64,000 nucleotides of DNA from Streptomyces bauhiniae (lineage in GTDB: Bacteria > Actinomycetota > Actinomycetes > Streptomycetales > Streptomycetaceae). A program made the position numbers and the translations under genes. Positions 18,345 to 29,400 of this stretch are shown piece by piece. The DNA is taken from positions 44,671-108,670 of the forward strand of contig NZ_SRRT01000012.1 of the NCBI RefSeq assembly GCF_004784475.1, read 5' to 3'. Every line of letters starts with the position of its first letter. The first letter of the stretch is position 1. Under the pieces are notes generated by a model. That model made no database searches. It saw only the letters and a list, made by a program, of their open reading frames with translations, and was not told where the DNA came from.

Positions 18345-19154
18345 TCAGCCCAGGCCGGGACTCGTCGACGCCTGGATGCCATCCTCTGCGACAGCTATGC
18401 CGTCGGCCGGGTTGCTCTCCAACGGGCCGGACCGCTGGAAGGCTGCGCTGAGCGCGTGCAGTTCAGCACGGCGAGCCCGGAGGAGTTCTTCTGGTTGGCG
18501 CAGGGCGGTGTCCAGGAGCCAGACGCCACGACGGAACGGCTGGAAGCCGATGCTCTGCCACAGGGCGGCAATTTTCTTCTTCGCCTGCCGGCGGTAGACC
18601 TCGCTGACCTGTTCACGGTCTTCGGGGTACTCGCCCATGGCGGGGTACACCGCGACCGCACAACAGCCCCCGGAAAGGCGGCGGATCGCCTCGGCTGCCA
18701 GGACAGGACCCAGCCCGAACCCCCTCCAGGCCCTGTCCAGGCTGACGCGATCGAGCAGCAGCAGATCGCCGACGGGCTGGGTGACCGCCTTCTCGAACGC
18801 AGCGCTGTAACCGTCGCGTCCGGATCGGCCAAGGACCGCGGAGGCTATGACCTCGAGATCGCCGGACTCGGCGTCCGCAGCCTCCCACCGGTTGTCGCCC
18901 GTGTAGTCGCGCAGCCTCCACAGGATGAGGTGCCCCACCTCGGTACCCGGGGCGAAAGCGTGGCTTTCCCCGTCCTCTTCGTCGTCCCACTCCTCATCGC
19001 CCGTCAGCCCGTAGGTGACGGTGACGTACCAGGATTCCAGCGTGTCCTCAAAGTCGTAGGGCACCGCGGGGTGGCCGTGGCCGTAGTGGAGGTGGAGGCG
19101 GGCGGGGTCGCCCGGCAGTTCAGTGATCGGCCGTTTGGGCCCCGCTGATGTCAT
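18345..19154 (-). CDS. GNAT-like acetyltransferase-fold protein
   Basis: 269 residues from ATG 19154. The N-terminal ~100 residues are strand-rich (RLHLHYGHGHPAVPYDF; WYVTVTYGLTGDEEWDDEED) and acidic. Residues about 125-215 have the GNAT-like layout: LLLLDRVSLDRAWRGFGLGP with the G-x-G-x-G-P turn that would hold CoA pyrophosphate, then VLAAEAIRRL, a strand (CCAVAVYPA) and AALWQSIGFQPF, the usual W-x-x-x-G-F end. The acceptor is unknown. Followed on the same strand by the frameshifted 17.5-18.3 kb gene. Confidence 0.6.
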   Translation of the reverse strand: MTSAGPKRPITELPGDPARLHLHYGHGHPAVPYDFEDTLESWYVTVTYGLTGDEEWDDEEDGESHAFAPGTEVGHLILWRLRDYTGDNRWEAADAESGDLEVIASAVLGRSGRDGYSAAFEKAVTQPVGDLLLLDRVSLDRAWRGFGLGPVLAAEAIRRLSGGCCAVAVYPAMGEYPEDREQVSEVYRRQAKKKIAALWQSIGFQPFRRGVWLLDTALRQPEELLRARRAELHALSAAFQRSGPLESNPADGIAVAEDGIQASTSPGLG

Positions 19155-19510
19155 GGCTCAGAGACTAGAAGCAGGCGCTGACATCCCACCGGGAAATGGG
19201 AATCCAGGCGGCGGGCCCATCCCGGCTTCAGCCGCGAGGCCCAAGGCCAGCATTTTGGATTCCTCCTTCTCACGCCTTCGTCCGCCCTGCACGGTGACGG
19301 GGTACAGCGGCGGTGGCTGCTTCCCCTCGGCCCGGCCGCCCGGCCAACAGCGGTTGCCCGGAACAGCCCTTCGCGGAAGGTAAGTGCTGTTAGTGTGCCC
19401 AGAGTTGGGTGTTGGGACTGTGACTGGTGTGTCCGGGCTCGCACTCGGGGCTGCTGCAGCATGCCCTGCGCCTTTGCGTTTGCGCCTTGCCCGGCCTGCG
19501 TGGAGGCGAC
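19155..19510. other. Divergent intergenic region, nothing specific
   Basis: Lies between the starts of the minus-strand GNAT-like gene and the plus-strand TGT-like gene, so it should hold both promoters. I see no convincing operator or small gene. Confidence 0.35.
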
Positions 19511-20628
19511 ATGACGGCAAGCACGCCGAGTCCTCTCAGCGGCAAGGTTCCCGCAGCCGTGGCGGACCGGGTGCTCTTGCAGTTCGGCTATCGGCGCGCG
19601 GCGCGCTACCGCGGCCGGGTCGATACGTCCTCAAGCGGCCTGGTACTGACCGGGGACGGAGCGCTGGCCAAGGCCAGCCAGCTGCGGGAAGGCGGCTTCG
19701 ATGCCGCACTGCTGGTCGACGAGGGGTGCTATCGCGTAGCCGCCGCCAGCGCGGAAGCGTCCTTCCCGAGCCTGGACAACGGGCCTGCGCCGCTGTTCGG
19801 GGATCCGCTGGAGCATCTGATGCTGGCGCACCTCGCGTTCGCCGACCTCGCGTTGACACCGACCGGGTACCTGCACGCCGGGGACACCGCCGCGCTGCAG
19901 GCGGCAGCGGCACGGGTGACGCGTCTGGACGATCCGCAGGTGGTGTTCACGGCGCCCATCGACGCCAGCTGGCTGCATCCGGGACCGGTGGAGTATCTCG
20001 CCGAGGTGCTGCACCAGGTTGAGGGGCCGAAGGCGGTCCTGGTCGGTGGCCGGCCGGACGCGCGCGGCGGCGCGGCGGGGCTGGCGCGGCTGCTGGAACT
20101 GGTGCCGGGCGTGGGGGTGCTGCGCACAGGCCTTGGCGCCTTCGGAGGTCTGGCGCGGGGGCGGGCTTCACCGCATTCGACGCCGACGCCAGCATGCGCC
20201 ACACCGTGCCGCCGGAGCCGGCGCAAGCGGCATCGGGCGGCGGCCCGGGCAGCCCGGCCGTCCTGTTCCCGGAGCTGATGGATTTCTTCCTCGGGCTCAC
20301 CCTGGCCAAGCGGTTCGACGGCGAGGCCCCGGCCTGCTCGTGCGAGGAGTGCCAGGGCGAGCCCCTGGACCGGTTCACCAGCATGGCGCAGCAGATCCCG
20401 GCCGCCGGGCACAACGCGTCCTCGCTGATGGAGTGGGCGCGGCAGCTGCCCACACTCGACACCGCCGACCGCCCGGCGTGGTGGCAGCAGCAATGCCGGC
20501 AGGCACTGGACAACTCGGCGCTGTGGAATGCCCAAATCCAGCAGCTCCCCGGGTTCACCGTCTCCCCGGACCTGTCCGCGTGGGCGGAGCTGCCCGCGCG
20601 CCGGGCAGCTGCACGGCACGCCGGCTGA
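19511..20628 (+). pseudogene. TGT-like (queuine tRNA-ribosyltransferase/DpdA-like) protein, frameshifted
   Basis: ATG 19511 follows GGAGGCGAC. The first frame (VADRVLLQFGYRRAARYRGR; AALLVDEGCYRV; HLMLAHLAFADLALTPTGYL; VEYLAEVLHQVEGPKAVLVG) runs to about 20160. After a GCGGGGGCGGG stretch the protein-like sequence moves one frame: AGFTAFDADASMRHTVPPEP, FPELMDFFLGLTLAKRFDGE, then CSCEECQGEPLDRFT and AGHNASSLMEWARQL. The C-x-C-x2-C with a His about 22 residues later followed by Asn is the zinc site layout of TGT and DpdA enzymes, and the alternating strand/helix body fits a TIM barrel. A base-exchange role is inferred only. Joined length about 370 aa. No 7-deazaguanine synthesis genes are nearby. 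Confidence 0.45.
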
Positions 20629-20635
20629 CCGGGCG

Positions 20636-21250
20636 TCAGGGCAGGCGGGCGTGGAGCTGCTCGGTGAAGTACCGGGCGACGGGGGTATGACTGCGGGGCC
20701 GGTACGGTTCGGGCGCCAGCGCCCAGGCAAGGCCCTCGGCGGTCGGCTCCAGGACGCCGATGCCCAGGTAGGCGGCGCGCATTAGCAGGTCGTCGCGCAC
20801 TTGGGCGGGCGGGTCGACGAGCAGCGCGCGGCGGGCGAACGGCTTGAAGCGGCTGGCGCGGGCCAGGCTTTTTCCCAGTGGGTGCCGCGGGCGCGGACAA
20901 TGACCAGGTCCACGGTCAGCGGGCGTACCGCCCGCCGGCAGACATGGTCGCCAGTGAAGGTCACGGCGCCCCGGGGCAGGGCGGGAATCTGCTCGCGCAG
21001 CCGGGTGGGCAGTGAGTCCAGCCGGACCGGAAGGTCGGCGGGGAGGTCGAGAGGACCGTGAGGTCTGCGATGCCGAGCTCTGCTGCCCCTGGGTGCGGCG
21101 CCGCTCGCACTCGGGGTGATCGCGCCGGTAGAAGACGAGGGTGTTCCGGCTGCCCTCAATGGTCGTCTCGGCCAGCTGCGCGCCTGGACCGACCATGGGG
21201 GCCGAGGCGTGCCGGACGAAGACCCGTGCTCCTGCTGTCGGCGCCGCCAT
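20636..21250 (-). pseudogene. Hypothetical protein with two compensating frameshifts
   Basis: The N-terminus (AGARVFVRHASAPMVGPGAQ; TLVFYRRDHPECERRR) starts at 21250. The middle protein-like part (LREQIPALPRGAVTFTGDHV, VRPLTVDLVIVRARGTHWEK) is in a second frame, and the end (RRALLVDPPAQVRDDLLMRA, AYLGIGVLEPTAEG) returns to the first. No family recognised. The gene is convergent with the TGT-like gene (7 bp between stops) and downstream of the winged-helix gene. Two indels within 300 bp argue for genuine decay or locally poor sequence. Confidence 0.5.
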
Positions 21251-21297
21251 GCCAGCCCCCTTCGACTCTGTTTGCCGTGGTTGCTGACCGGTGCGCG

Positions 21298-21621
21298 CTA
21301 GGCCGCTCCGGACGGTGCCGGGTGCTCTTTGAGCCGGGCCACGGTGGCGGCCAGTGACTGCCAGGCCTGGGCACTGCCCCAGCGTCGGTAAAAACGCCGC
21401 CGCTCCCCCGGCGCGGGCGGAACCCGCTGGACCAGACCGAGTCTGATCAGGGTGTGAACCGGCGGCAGGTAGACACTCGCCGGCACCTGCCGGGCCATGG
21501 CCAGATCCCCCAGGCAGACACCGCTCTCACCGGCGTCCGCCAGGGCGGCGATCAGTTCGGCCCGGTAGCGGTTGCCAAAGACTCCTGCCGACAGGCGCCG
21601 CAACTCCTCCGCATGCTGCAT
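21298..21621 (-). CDS. Winged-helix (ArsR/MarR-like) transcriptional regulator
   Basis: 107 residues from ATG 21621. LSAGVFGNRYRAELIAALAD and LGDLAMARQVPASVYLPPVH followed by TLIRLGLVQRV form a helix-turn-helix, and PGERRRFYRRWGSAQAWQSL is the wing. No metal-binding cysteines are arranged as in metal-sensing ArsR members. No Shine-Dalgarno is visible: the ATG is preceded directly by an AT-rich segment that itself follows a repeated TCGCGAA motif, so the transcript may be leaderless and autoregulated. It precedes the damaged 20.6-21.25 kb gene on the same strand. Confidence 0.75.
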   Translation of the reverse strand: MQHAEELRRLSAGVFGNRYRAELIAALADAGESGVCLGDLAMARQVPASVYLPPVHTLIRLGLVQRVPPAPGERRRFYRRWGSAQAWQSLAATVARLKEHPAPSGAA

Positions 21622-21630
21622 GATTTATTT

Positions 21631-21650
21631 ATCGCGAATCGCGAATCACT
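21631..21650 (-). promoter_or_regulatory. Direct TCGCGAA repeats overlapping the start of the winged-helix gene
   Basis: On the plus strand ATCGCGAATCGCGAATCACT contains TCGCGAA twice, seven bases apart, each with the palindrome TCGCGA. It ends about ten bases before the ATG at 21621. Between it and the ATG lies TAAATAAATC, a possible -10. The layout fits an autoregulatory operator of the adjacent regulator. Confidence 0.45.
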
Positions 21651-22895
21651 TGCCAGAGAGGCGAGTTGACGACTGCGGCGTGCCGATTGCCGCCGGCCGG
21701 GCTGAGGGCGGGTCTGATGCTGTCCGGAACGCGTCGCGCGGCAGGCATGGCAAGGCGGGCCGTGTGCTATGAGGTCTGACGGACGTGTGGCCGCGCGAGG
21801 CAAGGGGCTTTCATGGCACGAGAGTGACGGGTTCCGCATCAGGACCAGTACGGGGTGCGGCGGACCCGGCCGGCCGAGCGGATAGCCGACGTACGAAGAA
21901 CGGGTTCTCGTACAGACGTACGGGCGGGCGGCAAGGTCCATGTCGTCACGCAGGACGAGTTCGGGGGCTGCTGGACCTCGCGGCGTGGCTGGGCGCACCG
22001 CTCACCGACACGAAGGAGCCTGCGGTGCTCCCCAAGGATGCGACGGGCGCGCGCCTGGGCACATCCGTCGAGAGCGCGCCCGCTCCACGCCGTAACACGG
22101 GAGACGGGACGACGAGGGCAGGGGGCGCCCACAACCTGAAGATCAACTACGCCGCCGGTCATATCTGATACTCAAGCGAAGAACCACAGCAGTTCAGATG
22201 TCATACCAGTCAAGGTCACAACATCATCTCTGAACTCTAAGCACAGCAGGTCAGCAGCGTTCTCATGTCGTAACTACATAGAAGATCGACAGCCCCCGGG
22301 ACGCCGCCGAGTCGCACTGCCGGTTCCTCAAGATCATCCCGTGGCGGCATGTGGGCCCCGCGTTGCTGGACCCCAACTTCGTGGGCACGAAGGGCGTTCG
22401 ATCCAACTGTGATGGCAATGGGTCCAGGTTCGCTGCCACAGGTCAACCAGCAGGAGCCGAAGCTCGACACGCTGCGCCAGAACGGAGAAACGGGCACGCT
22501 GCCAGACACTGCCGCCACGACACACAGCTCGGCGATACCTCCAACCCCAGAGGACTTCAGACCTGATCATGCCAATACCCCTCACCTCAAAGGACTTACC
22601 AGTGAAGTTGCAACACTTCCCATTTGAACTAATGCACCCCAGGTCAAAAGCATGATCAAGTCGGAGGAAGTCACATAACTGCAGGTCACAGCACCTCCCT
22701 GTTGCTACACCTTGATCTGCCACACCCCATTTCAGAGGCTTTCTAATATTGCAACTAGGCAGGTAGGTGACAAGCGCGACGCTATCGACCTCCTCGGATG
22801 CACCCTCCGCAACCCCGGGGACAGCGACGACCCACCGCTCTGCGCAGCGCCCGTCCGCTGACGTTGCCGTCAACTACTGCCGTCACGAGCCCGAG
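21651..22895. other. Gene-poor, partly AT-richer stretch
   Basis: No protein-like frame was found. From about 22140 to 22760 base composition drops visibly below the surrounding 70% GC, and short phrases such as AGGTCACA and CAGGTCA recur. I cannot assign a gene, RNA or mobile element. It lies at the junction between the decayed left zone and the RHS locus, so it may be a recombination junction. Confidence 0.4.
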
Positions 22896-22928
22896 AAGCC
22901 CCACCAGAAGTCGACTCTGGCGGGGCTT
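22896..22928. terminator. Terminator hairpin of the RHS/immunity operon
   Basis: AAGCCCCACCAGA and TCTGGCGGGGCTT form a 13-bp stem with one mismatch around a 7-base loop. It lies about 100 bp beyond the immunity gene stop on the minus strand. There is no U-tract, which is common for Streptomyces terminators. Confidence 0.6.
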
Positions 22929-23030
22929 CTTCGGCGCTTGAGCGTGTTCGCCAGACAGGCGGTCAGCTCTCGTCAGCGTCCTGATGAGATTTGCTACCGA
23001 ATCCGCTTCAGCCGATTTCCGTACAGCGAG

Positions 23031-23495
23031 CTAATCCAAATCAAGTCCCACCACCGCCGCCCGGACCTCGTCAGCCCCATACCCCGTCCGCAGGAACAAT
23101 TCCCGGGACCCCAAAGAGGAAACAACTAGCTGCGCGAGCGCATACCAGCGCCTACCGATTCGCAACGGAAGGGTCGCTATGACCTCTGTGCTCGGAGCGC
23201 CTGCATCATTCACCTCGCCTGAGGAAATTTGAACCTCGACGGTGCTTTCCGCCTCATCGTCACGAAGCCAGATGCAGACTCGCGAAGCTCCAGCCACGCG
23301 AGCATCAATCTCGCGAAGCGCGTCAATCAGGGTTTGCCGGTCGGCCGCCGTGCACCCAAGCTCCATGAGGCGGGACTCCTGGAAATTGGGCAGCTGATGC
23401 GTGACTTGGAAGATCACTTCGAACTGGTCGACACTGAGGACGATGACGGAAGCTGGCGGCCTGGCGCCTCGATCGCCCTGTTCATCGGAGAACAT
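23031..23495 (-). CDS. Putative immunity protein for the RHS toxin
   Basis: 154 residues from ATG 23495, which overlaps the last codons and stop (23482) of the RHS gene by 14 bp, so translation is likely coupled. The protein is soluble and acidic-rich: ASVIVLSVDQFEVIFQVTHQ, DRQTLIDALREIDARVAG, CIWLRDDEAESTVEVQISSG, WYALAQLVVSSLGSRELFLR. It has no signal peptide or membrane segment, which fits a cytoplasmic inhibitor of a cytosol-acting toxin. Position directly after a polymorphic toxin is the main evidence; the family is not recognised. Confidence 0.65.
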   Translation of the reverse strand: MFSDEQGDRGARPPASVIVLSVDQFEVIFQVTHQLPNFQESRLMELGCTAADRQTLIDALREIDARVAGASRVCIWLRDDEAESTVEVQISSGEVNDAGAPSTEVIATLPLRIGRRWYALAQLVVSSLGSRELFLRTGYGADEVRAAVVGLDLD

Positions 23496-26400
23496 TGTCA
23501 AACCAATCCTTCCCACCCTTGGGAGTGAATACCGTTCCACCGTCACCATCTTCGATGACGACGGATCGCTTATCGGGGTCCCAGTAGCCGACTCGACCAT
23601 TCTGAAGATATCTAGTCTCGACGTTGGGAACATTCCCATTGATCACGCCATCGACGTAGTAAGAGAGGGCTCCGTCATCGACACCTCTTACGAAGTGGGT
23701 GCCGTCCCCGTCGGGACGCTTCGCCGAATCGAGAGCATGCTTCGAAATATTCTCAGATATTTCGTCGACCTCGGGGCAACTACTGTTGTGAACGAGAACT
23801 GGCGTCCGACCAGCGAGCACATAGTACGTGTGCAGGCCCTCGACCGTGAGGTTGTAGGTACGGGCGTGCTGGGCGTAAGGGCGGTTGGCGGTGATGATCA
23901 CCGTGTCGCCCTTGTCGGTGCGCAGGGTCATGCCGGGCTTGAGGCTGCCGGCCTGGACCCAGTCGTGTTGCGACGGGGACCAGAAGGGGTGTTCGTAGGT
24001 GGCGGTGAGCTTGTCGATGCCGTCCTTGGCCGCTATGGACAGTTCGTTGAAGTGTTTGTCGCCGTCGGTGACGATGAGTCGGGTTACTTTTTTCGCGGCC
24101 GATTTGCCGGTCTTGGGGTCGGTGGCCAGTACCTTGTCACCGACCTTGACGTCTTCGATGTCCTTTGTCTTGCCGTTGGACATGAGTACATCGGTGCCGG
24201 CGAGGAAGCATTTGGTGCAGGCAGAGAGGATGCCTTCAGTGACTTTCGCTTCCTTGCCCAGCTTGCCGAGCTTTGCGGCTTTGGCGAGTTTGAAGAATGG
24301 TATGTCTGCGGCCAGCCATGCGCAGTCCCACGTCACGTCGTGCGCGCATTGGCCAGCCAGATCGTAGTCGAAGACTAGCGCCTTAAATGTATCCTTCAGC
24401 GCCGTTATTCTTCGGTCCGGTCCTTCGGGGAGGACTCCCAGACGTTCTTCGCCCCCACTTCCTATAGTTGTCTTCCATGTAACTCTACTGTCACCATCTG
24501 CGACTGTGTATGTGACGACCGTCGAGCCGTCATCGCGGGGAGCTCCCATGTGGGCCGTCCGCGAGTGAGGCGTCCACTTTCCTTCGTCGTCCTGGGTGAA
24601 TGTTTCTCTTGTGTCGCCGCAGTGGCCCTCCTTGCCGCACAGACTTTCCGGCTTTAGGCCATTGGGGTCACTCATGGTGACGGGGTTGTTGTTGGCGTAG
24701 GCGTAGGCGTTGAGCTGCTGGGGGTCGCTGGGGTCGATGATGGGGTCGACGGAGAGAAAGCGAGAGGTGGTGGGGTCGTATTCGCGGGCGCCGAGGTGAA
24801 TGAGGCCGGTGGGGTCTTGGGTGCCGCCGACGAAGGTTTTTTCGCCTGGCCAGTTGGTGGGCTGTGTACCTCGGTATCCGCCGAAGGGGGTGGTGCGGCG
24901 CTGTTGCATGGTCAGGTCGGCGGCGTTGATGGCGAGCTCGGAGGTGCCGTGTTGGTCGCCGATCAGGAAGGAGACCTTGTTGTCGTTGGTGCGGATGGCC
25001 TGGTTGCCGCCGCCCAGGTCGTAGTAGCGCTGGGCGGTGGGGGTGGTGGAGCCCTTGGGCAGGGTGATCTCGGTGCCGCCGAGGTAGAGGGTGGTGGCGG
25101 TGGGGGTGCGGCGGATCAGGCGGTTTCCGTTGGCGTCATAGACGTAGGAGGTGGTTTTGGTGCCGCCGCTGGCGTCCGGCTGGATGTGCGTCAGTAGGTG
25201 GTTGTCGGCGCTCCAGGTGAGGGTTTGCTTGTCCCCGTTGATGGTGCGGGTGTCGTTGTTGCCGGCTTCGTCGTAGGTGTAGCTGTTGATGGAGGTGCCG
25301 TTGGGGCCGGTGGAGGTGACTTGGCTCAGGGCGTGCGGTCTGGCGCTGCCTGCGGTCGGATAGGCGTAGTCGCGCTTTTCGTCCTTGGAGGTGTCGCCGG
25401 CCGTGTTGTGCAGGGTCTGGCTTTTTCGATTGCCGGTCTTGTCGTAGCCGTAGCTGTACCAGTACGGGGCGGGGCCGCCCAGCGCACTGGCGCTGGGGGT
25501 GGTCGCGCACGTGGATGTGTTCTGGGCCCACGCTTCGGTCAGGCGGTCGAGGTAGTCGTACTGGAAGCATTGGCTGTCGGTGCCGTCGCGGGAGACGTCG
25601 GTGATGGCGTGGATGTTGCCGGCCTCGTCGTAGGCGTAGGTGGCCGACTTGTCCACTCCGGGCACGTCCTGGCGGTCCACTCGTGAGGTGGACAGTCGCT
25701 GGGTGCCCCACTCGTAGGAGTTGGTGACCTGAGTGAATTTGGCCCCGTTCTGCAGCGTGTATTGCAGTGGTTTGCCGGTCAGGCTGTAGGCGGTGTCTGT
25801 TACGTAGTTGACGGCGCCGGAGCCGACCAGGGTCTTGGGCCGTAGTACTTCGTCGTAGGTGGGTGTGATCGTCTCGGCGGTGAGGGCGCCGGCGGCTGGG
25901 TAGCCGATGGATTGGACGGTGCCGTTGGCGTTGTAGCGGACGGTGTTGTCGTAGGTGTCGGCCAGGGCACCGTTGGCTGTGGTGGCCGGGATGGTGATGG
26001 TGGTGCGGTTGGGCCGGTACAGCGCGTCGTACATGCTGTAGCTGGTGGTGTACGCGTCCGTGCCCTCGTACCGGGTAGCCGAGGCGAGTTGGCCCCGGTA
26101 GCCGGTCGGGTCCCATACGTTCTTTGTCAGCAGGGGGCCGGTGGCACTGCCTTCCCGGGTTTCCATGACCCGGCCGAGGTTGTCGTAGACGGTGGCGGTG
26201 GTCTTTTTACGCTCGACCTCGGTGGTGGAGGTGGCCAGGTTGCGGTCGTCGTACGCGATGGTGGTCTTGCCCTTGTCGGGGTCGTTTGCCTCGATCTGGT
26301 TGCCGCGCTGGTCGTATGTGTAGGTCCAGGTGTTGCCGGCCGGGTCCGTGAGCTTGGCCAGTGCACCGTTCGGGTTGGGGCCGGTGATGGACAGGTAGGC

Positions 26401-29400
26401 GTAAAGGGTTTTGTCGGGGGTGCCGGTCGGCGTGGCGTTGGGGTACTGCCACAGCTCCGTGGGGCGGCCGCGGACGTCCAGCAATGTGGTGGTGGGGGTG
26501 GCGCCCTTGGGCGGCGTGATGGTTACCCGGTCGCCGTCGTAGTTCGTGAGGGTGGTGGCGAGGACGTCAGCGTTGTCGCTGTTGCCGGCGATCTGCTGGG
26601 ACTTGGTCATGCGGCCCAGGCCGTCGTAGGTGTTCCAGGTCTGGGTCTCGACCTCCAGCGCGTTGTCCAGGGTGAGGAAGTCCGTGCCGGGGGCGGCGCT
26701 GTTGTAGTAGGGGGCGAAGGTCTTCGCGGCCAGGCCGCGCTCGTCGTACAACGTGTCGGAGACGACCATGCCGCCATTCGGGCCCGGGGTCTGGATCTGG
26801 CGCGGGCGCAGGAATCCGTCGAGCAGTTGGTAGGAGGTCTGCTGCGCTGAGGCGCTCTTGAGGGTCTTGGTGCCGATCGCGACCGGCTTGCCCTCGACCG
26901 TGGTGTAGGTGAATTCGTAGTTCGGCAGGTCGTTGTTGGCCTTGGATCGGTCCGGGAGCCAGATCTTCAGCTTGCGGCCCAGCGCATCGTAGGTCGTGTC
27001 AGTGCGTTTGGTGTTGGGGTCGAGAGAGATGGTCGGCAGACCGCGCAGCGTGTCGTAGTACGTGGTGACGGACTGCGCGGTTGCGGTGCTGCCGGCGGTA
27101 GCCGGGGGGCTGGTCACCTTCGCCGAGGTGAGCAGCCCTGTGGCCGGTGTGTAGGCGGTGGTGGTGGTGCGGCCGTCGGTGCGCGCCGATCTCACCGGGG
27201 CGGTGGTCTCGGTGGCGGTGACAGTGGCGGTGATGTCCGTGGCGGTCAGCTGGCGGCCGTAGGTGTCGAAGGTGGCGCCGGACTCGAGATAGGTGGCGGT
27301 GGTGCCGTCATGTGACTTCAACGTCGCGGTGCGGGTGGCATCGCCCTTGGTCGGGGCAGTGCCGTAGTCCTGTCCGTCATAGGCGGTGCGGGTGTCGGCG
27401 ATGACGTCCTTGGACCGGTCCGGGGTGGTCTGGCAGGTACCCAAGGCGGTCTCGACGCGGGAGGGGCTGGTCAGGATCCAGGTGCTGGTGTTGTCCACGT
27501 AGGTGGTGCGGGTGCACTGGTTGTCCGCGCTGGTCGCCGTGTCGCCCGCCTCGTGCATGAGCGTGATGCGGCCGGCCTTGGTCTCGTGCGCGTAGGAGGT
27601 GTAGGTCTTGCGCCAGCTGCTGCCCGCACCGTCGTCCAGGGAGGTCCAGGTCCAGGTGTTGGTGGTGCCGGTGAGGTTGGCGGTGGTGGTGCCCCAGGAC
27701 CGCACCCGTTTAGCCGTCTCGTAGTGCCAGGGGTTGTTGATGGTTTTGGCCAGTACCTTGCCGCCCGGGCCCGAGTACTGCTCTGTTTTGTATTCGTAAC
27801 CGGCTGCCGAGTCATGGTCGGTGATCGTGGTGCCGTCGTCATTGGTGATCTCGACGGGGGCGGTCGCGCCCTTGTCGCCGTCCATGCCACGCAGGAAGTA
27901 GTGGTCGGTCTGCGATTTCATCCCTACCGGGTCCTGGCCGCCGGTCTGCACCCGGACGTGCCCGTAGCCGCGGTAGGTCGACCAGGTTTTGTACTTCTCC
28001 TTGGTCAGTCCGTCGTTGTCGTCGAAGTGCCAGGCCGCGCCGTCCAGGTAGGTGTAGCGGGTGACCATGTCGGGGGCGCCGGAGCGGGTGCGGTCGGTCT
28101 GCGCGACCGCGTCGACGACGTACTTGTTGAACCACTGCAGTTGCGGATCGGTGTGGCCGGGCTTGGGTGCGTAGACCGGGAAGCAGCGGCTGGTGTTGCC
28201 CTGCGGGATGGGCGGGTTGGCTGGATCACAGGCGGTGGCGGAATAACTCACGTCGATCTGCCCGCCCGCTTCGTCCTGAATGTTGGACAGGCGTTCCTTG
28301 ATGAACGGTGCGAGATCGTCGCCGGTGACGTCGGGCCGGTTGGGGCGCTGGGTGTAGTCGAAGGTGACCTTCGGCAGGGTGATCGCCGGGGTGGTGGACT
28401 TGCCGGTGTGCTGCAGGTAGTCCAGTAGCAGCTGGTAGTCCGTGTCCGACATGCCCCAGCGGTGGTCCAGCTTCCACTCATCGACCGGCGCGTATGTGCC
28501 GTCGGCCTTGCGGACTTGTGTCGTGATGCCGGTGAGCCGAAGCCGGGTCCAGAACGAAGGTGTGCCCGTGGTGCAATCCGTGCCGCTCTTGCAGTTGAGG
28601 TCCCAGGGCGTGTCGTACCAGTAGAAGGCCTTGTCATCGATCGTGGACGGATCGCAGGTGACGCCGGTCTGCGGCAGGCAACGCTCCTGAGAGGTGAAGT
28701 CCACCTTGGCCAGGGGCTGGGAGGCGTATATGGAGGTGGACGGGAGCCCGTATTCGATCCGGTCTAGGGTTCCGCCGCGGGTGTAGGGGGTTTCGTCGGC
28801 CGGCTTGAGGTTGCGGACGTAGTTGTTCGTTTCCTTGTCGTAGTAGTAGGTGATGGCGTTGCCGTGCACGTCGATGGCGAGGTCGAGGTTCCACCGCCAG
28901 CCCTGCTGGCACCACGACTCCTCGAAGGTGGCCCCGTGGCACGGTTCGCCCGTATCGTCGCCGTAGACGGGCACGGTCCAGGTGGAGTCGGTGGTTTCGT
29001 TGCCTGAGGCCCAGCCGGTCAGCTTGTGGTAGCCGAAGTAGTAGCGGCTACCGTCGGTGGTGGTGACCCGCCAGTACTCGTCGTTGTGGGCGCCGTTACC
29101 GCGGGGATTGCTGGTGAGGGTGCCGTAGATCCGCTTGACCAGGGTGCCGTCGTCACCCTTGATCTTGAAAGTGTCGGCGGTGCTGGTGGGGATGAGTTCC
29201 GCAGCGTGTCCGTTGAAGGAGATGGTGGCGTTGTCGTACGCCCAGCACAGGTCGCCCGGCTTCTTGCCGTCGGCGTTGGTGACGTCGTCATCCGTGCACG
29301 GCTTGTAGCTGCGCTCGATGTATCCGGACCAGAGCTCGAAGCCGTCGCCGGCCCAGGAGGACTGGTTGTTGGTGTTGGCGGTCCGGCCGTCCACGGAGCC

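Noticed and set aside
22334..22873. 179-codon minus-strand frame in the AT-richer island
   Set aside because: Cys/Trp-rich random-looking sequence, no RBS, codon use unlike neighbouring genes.
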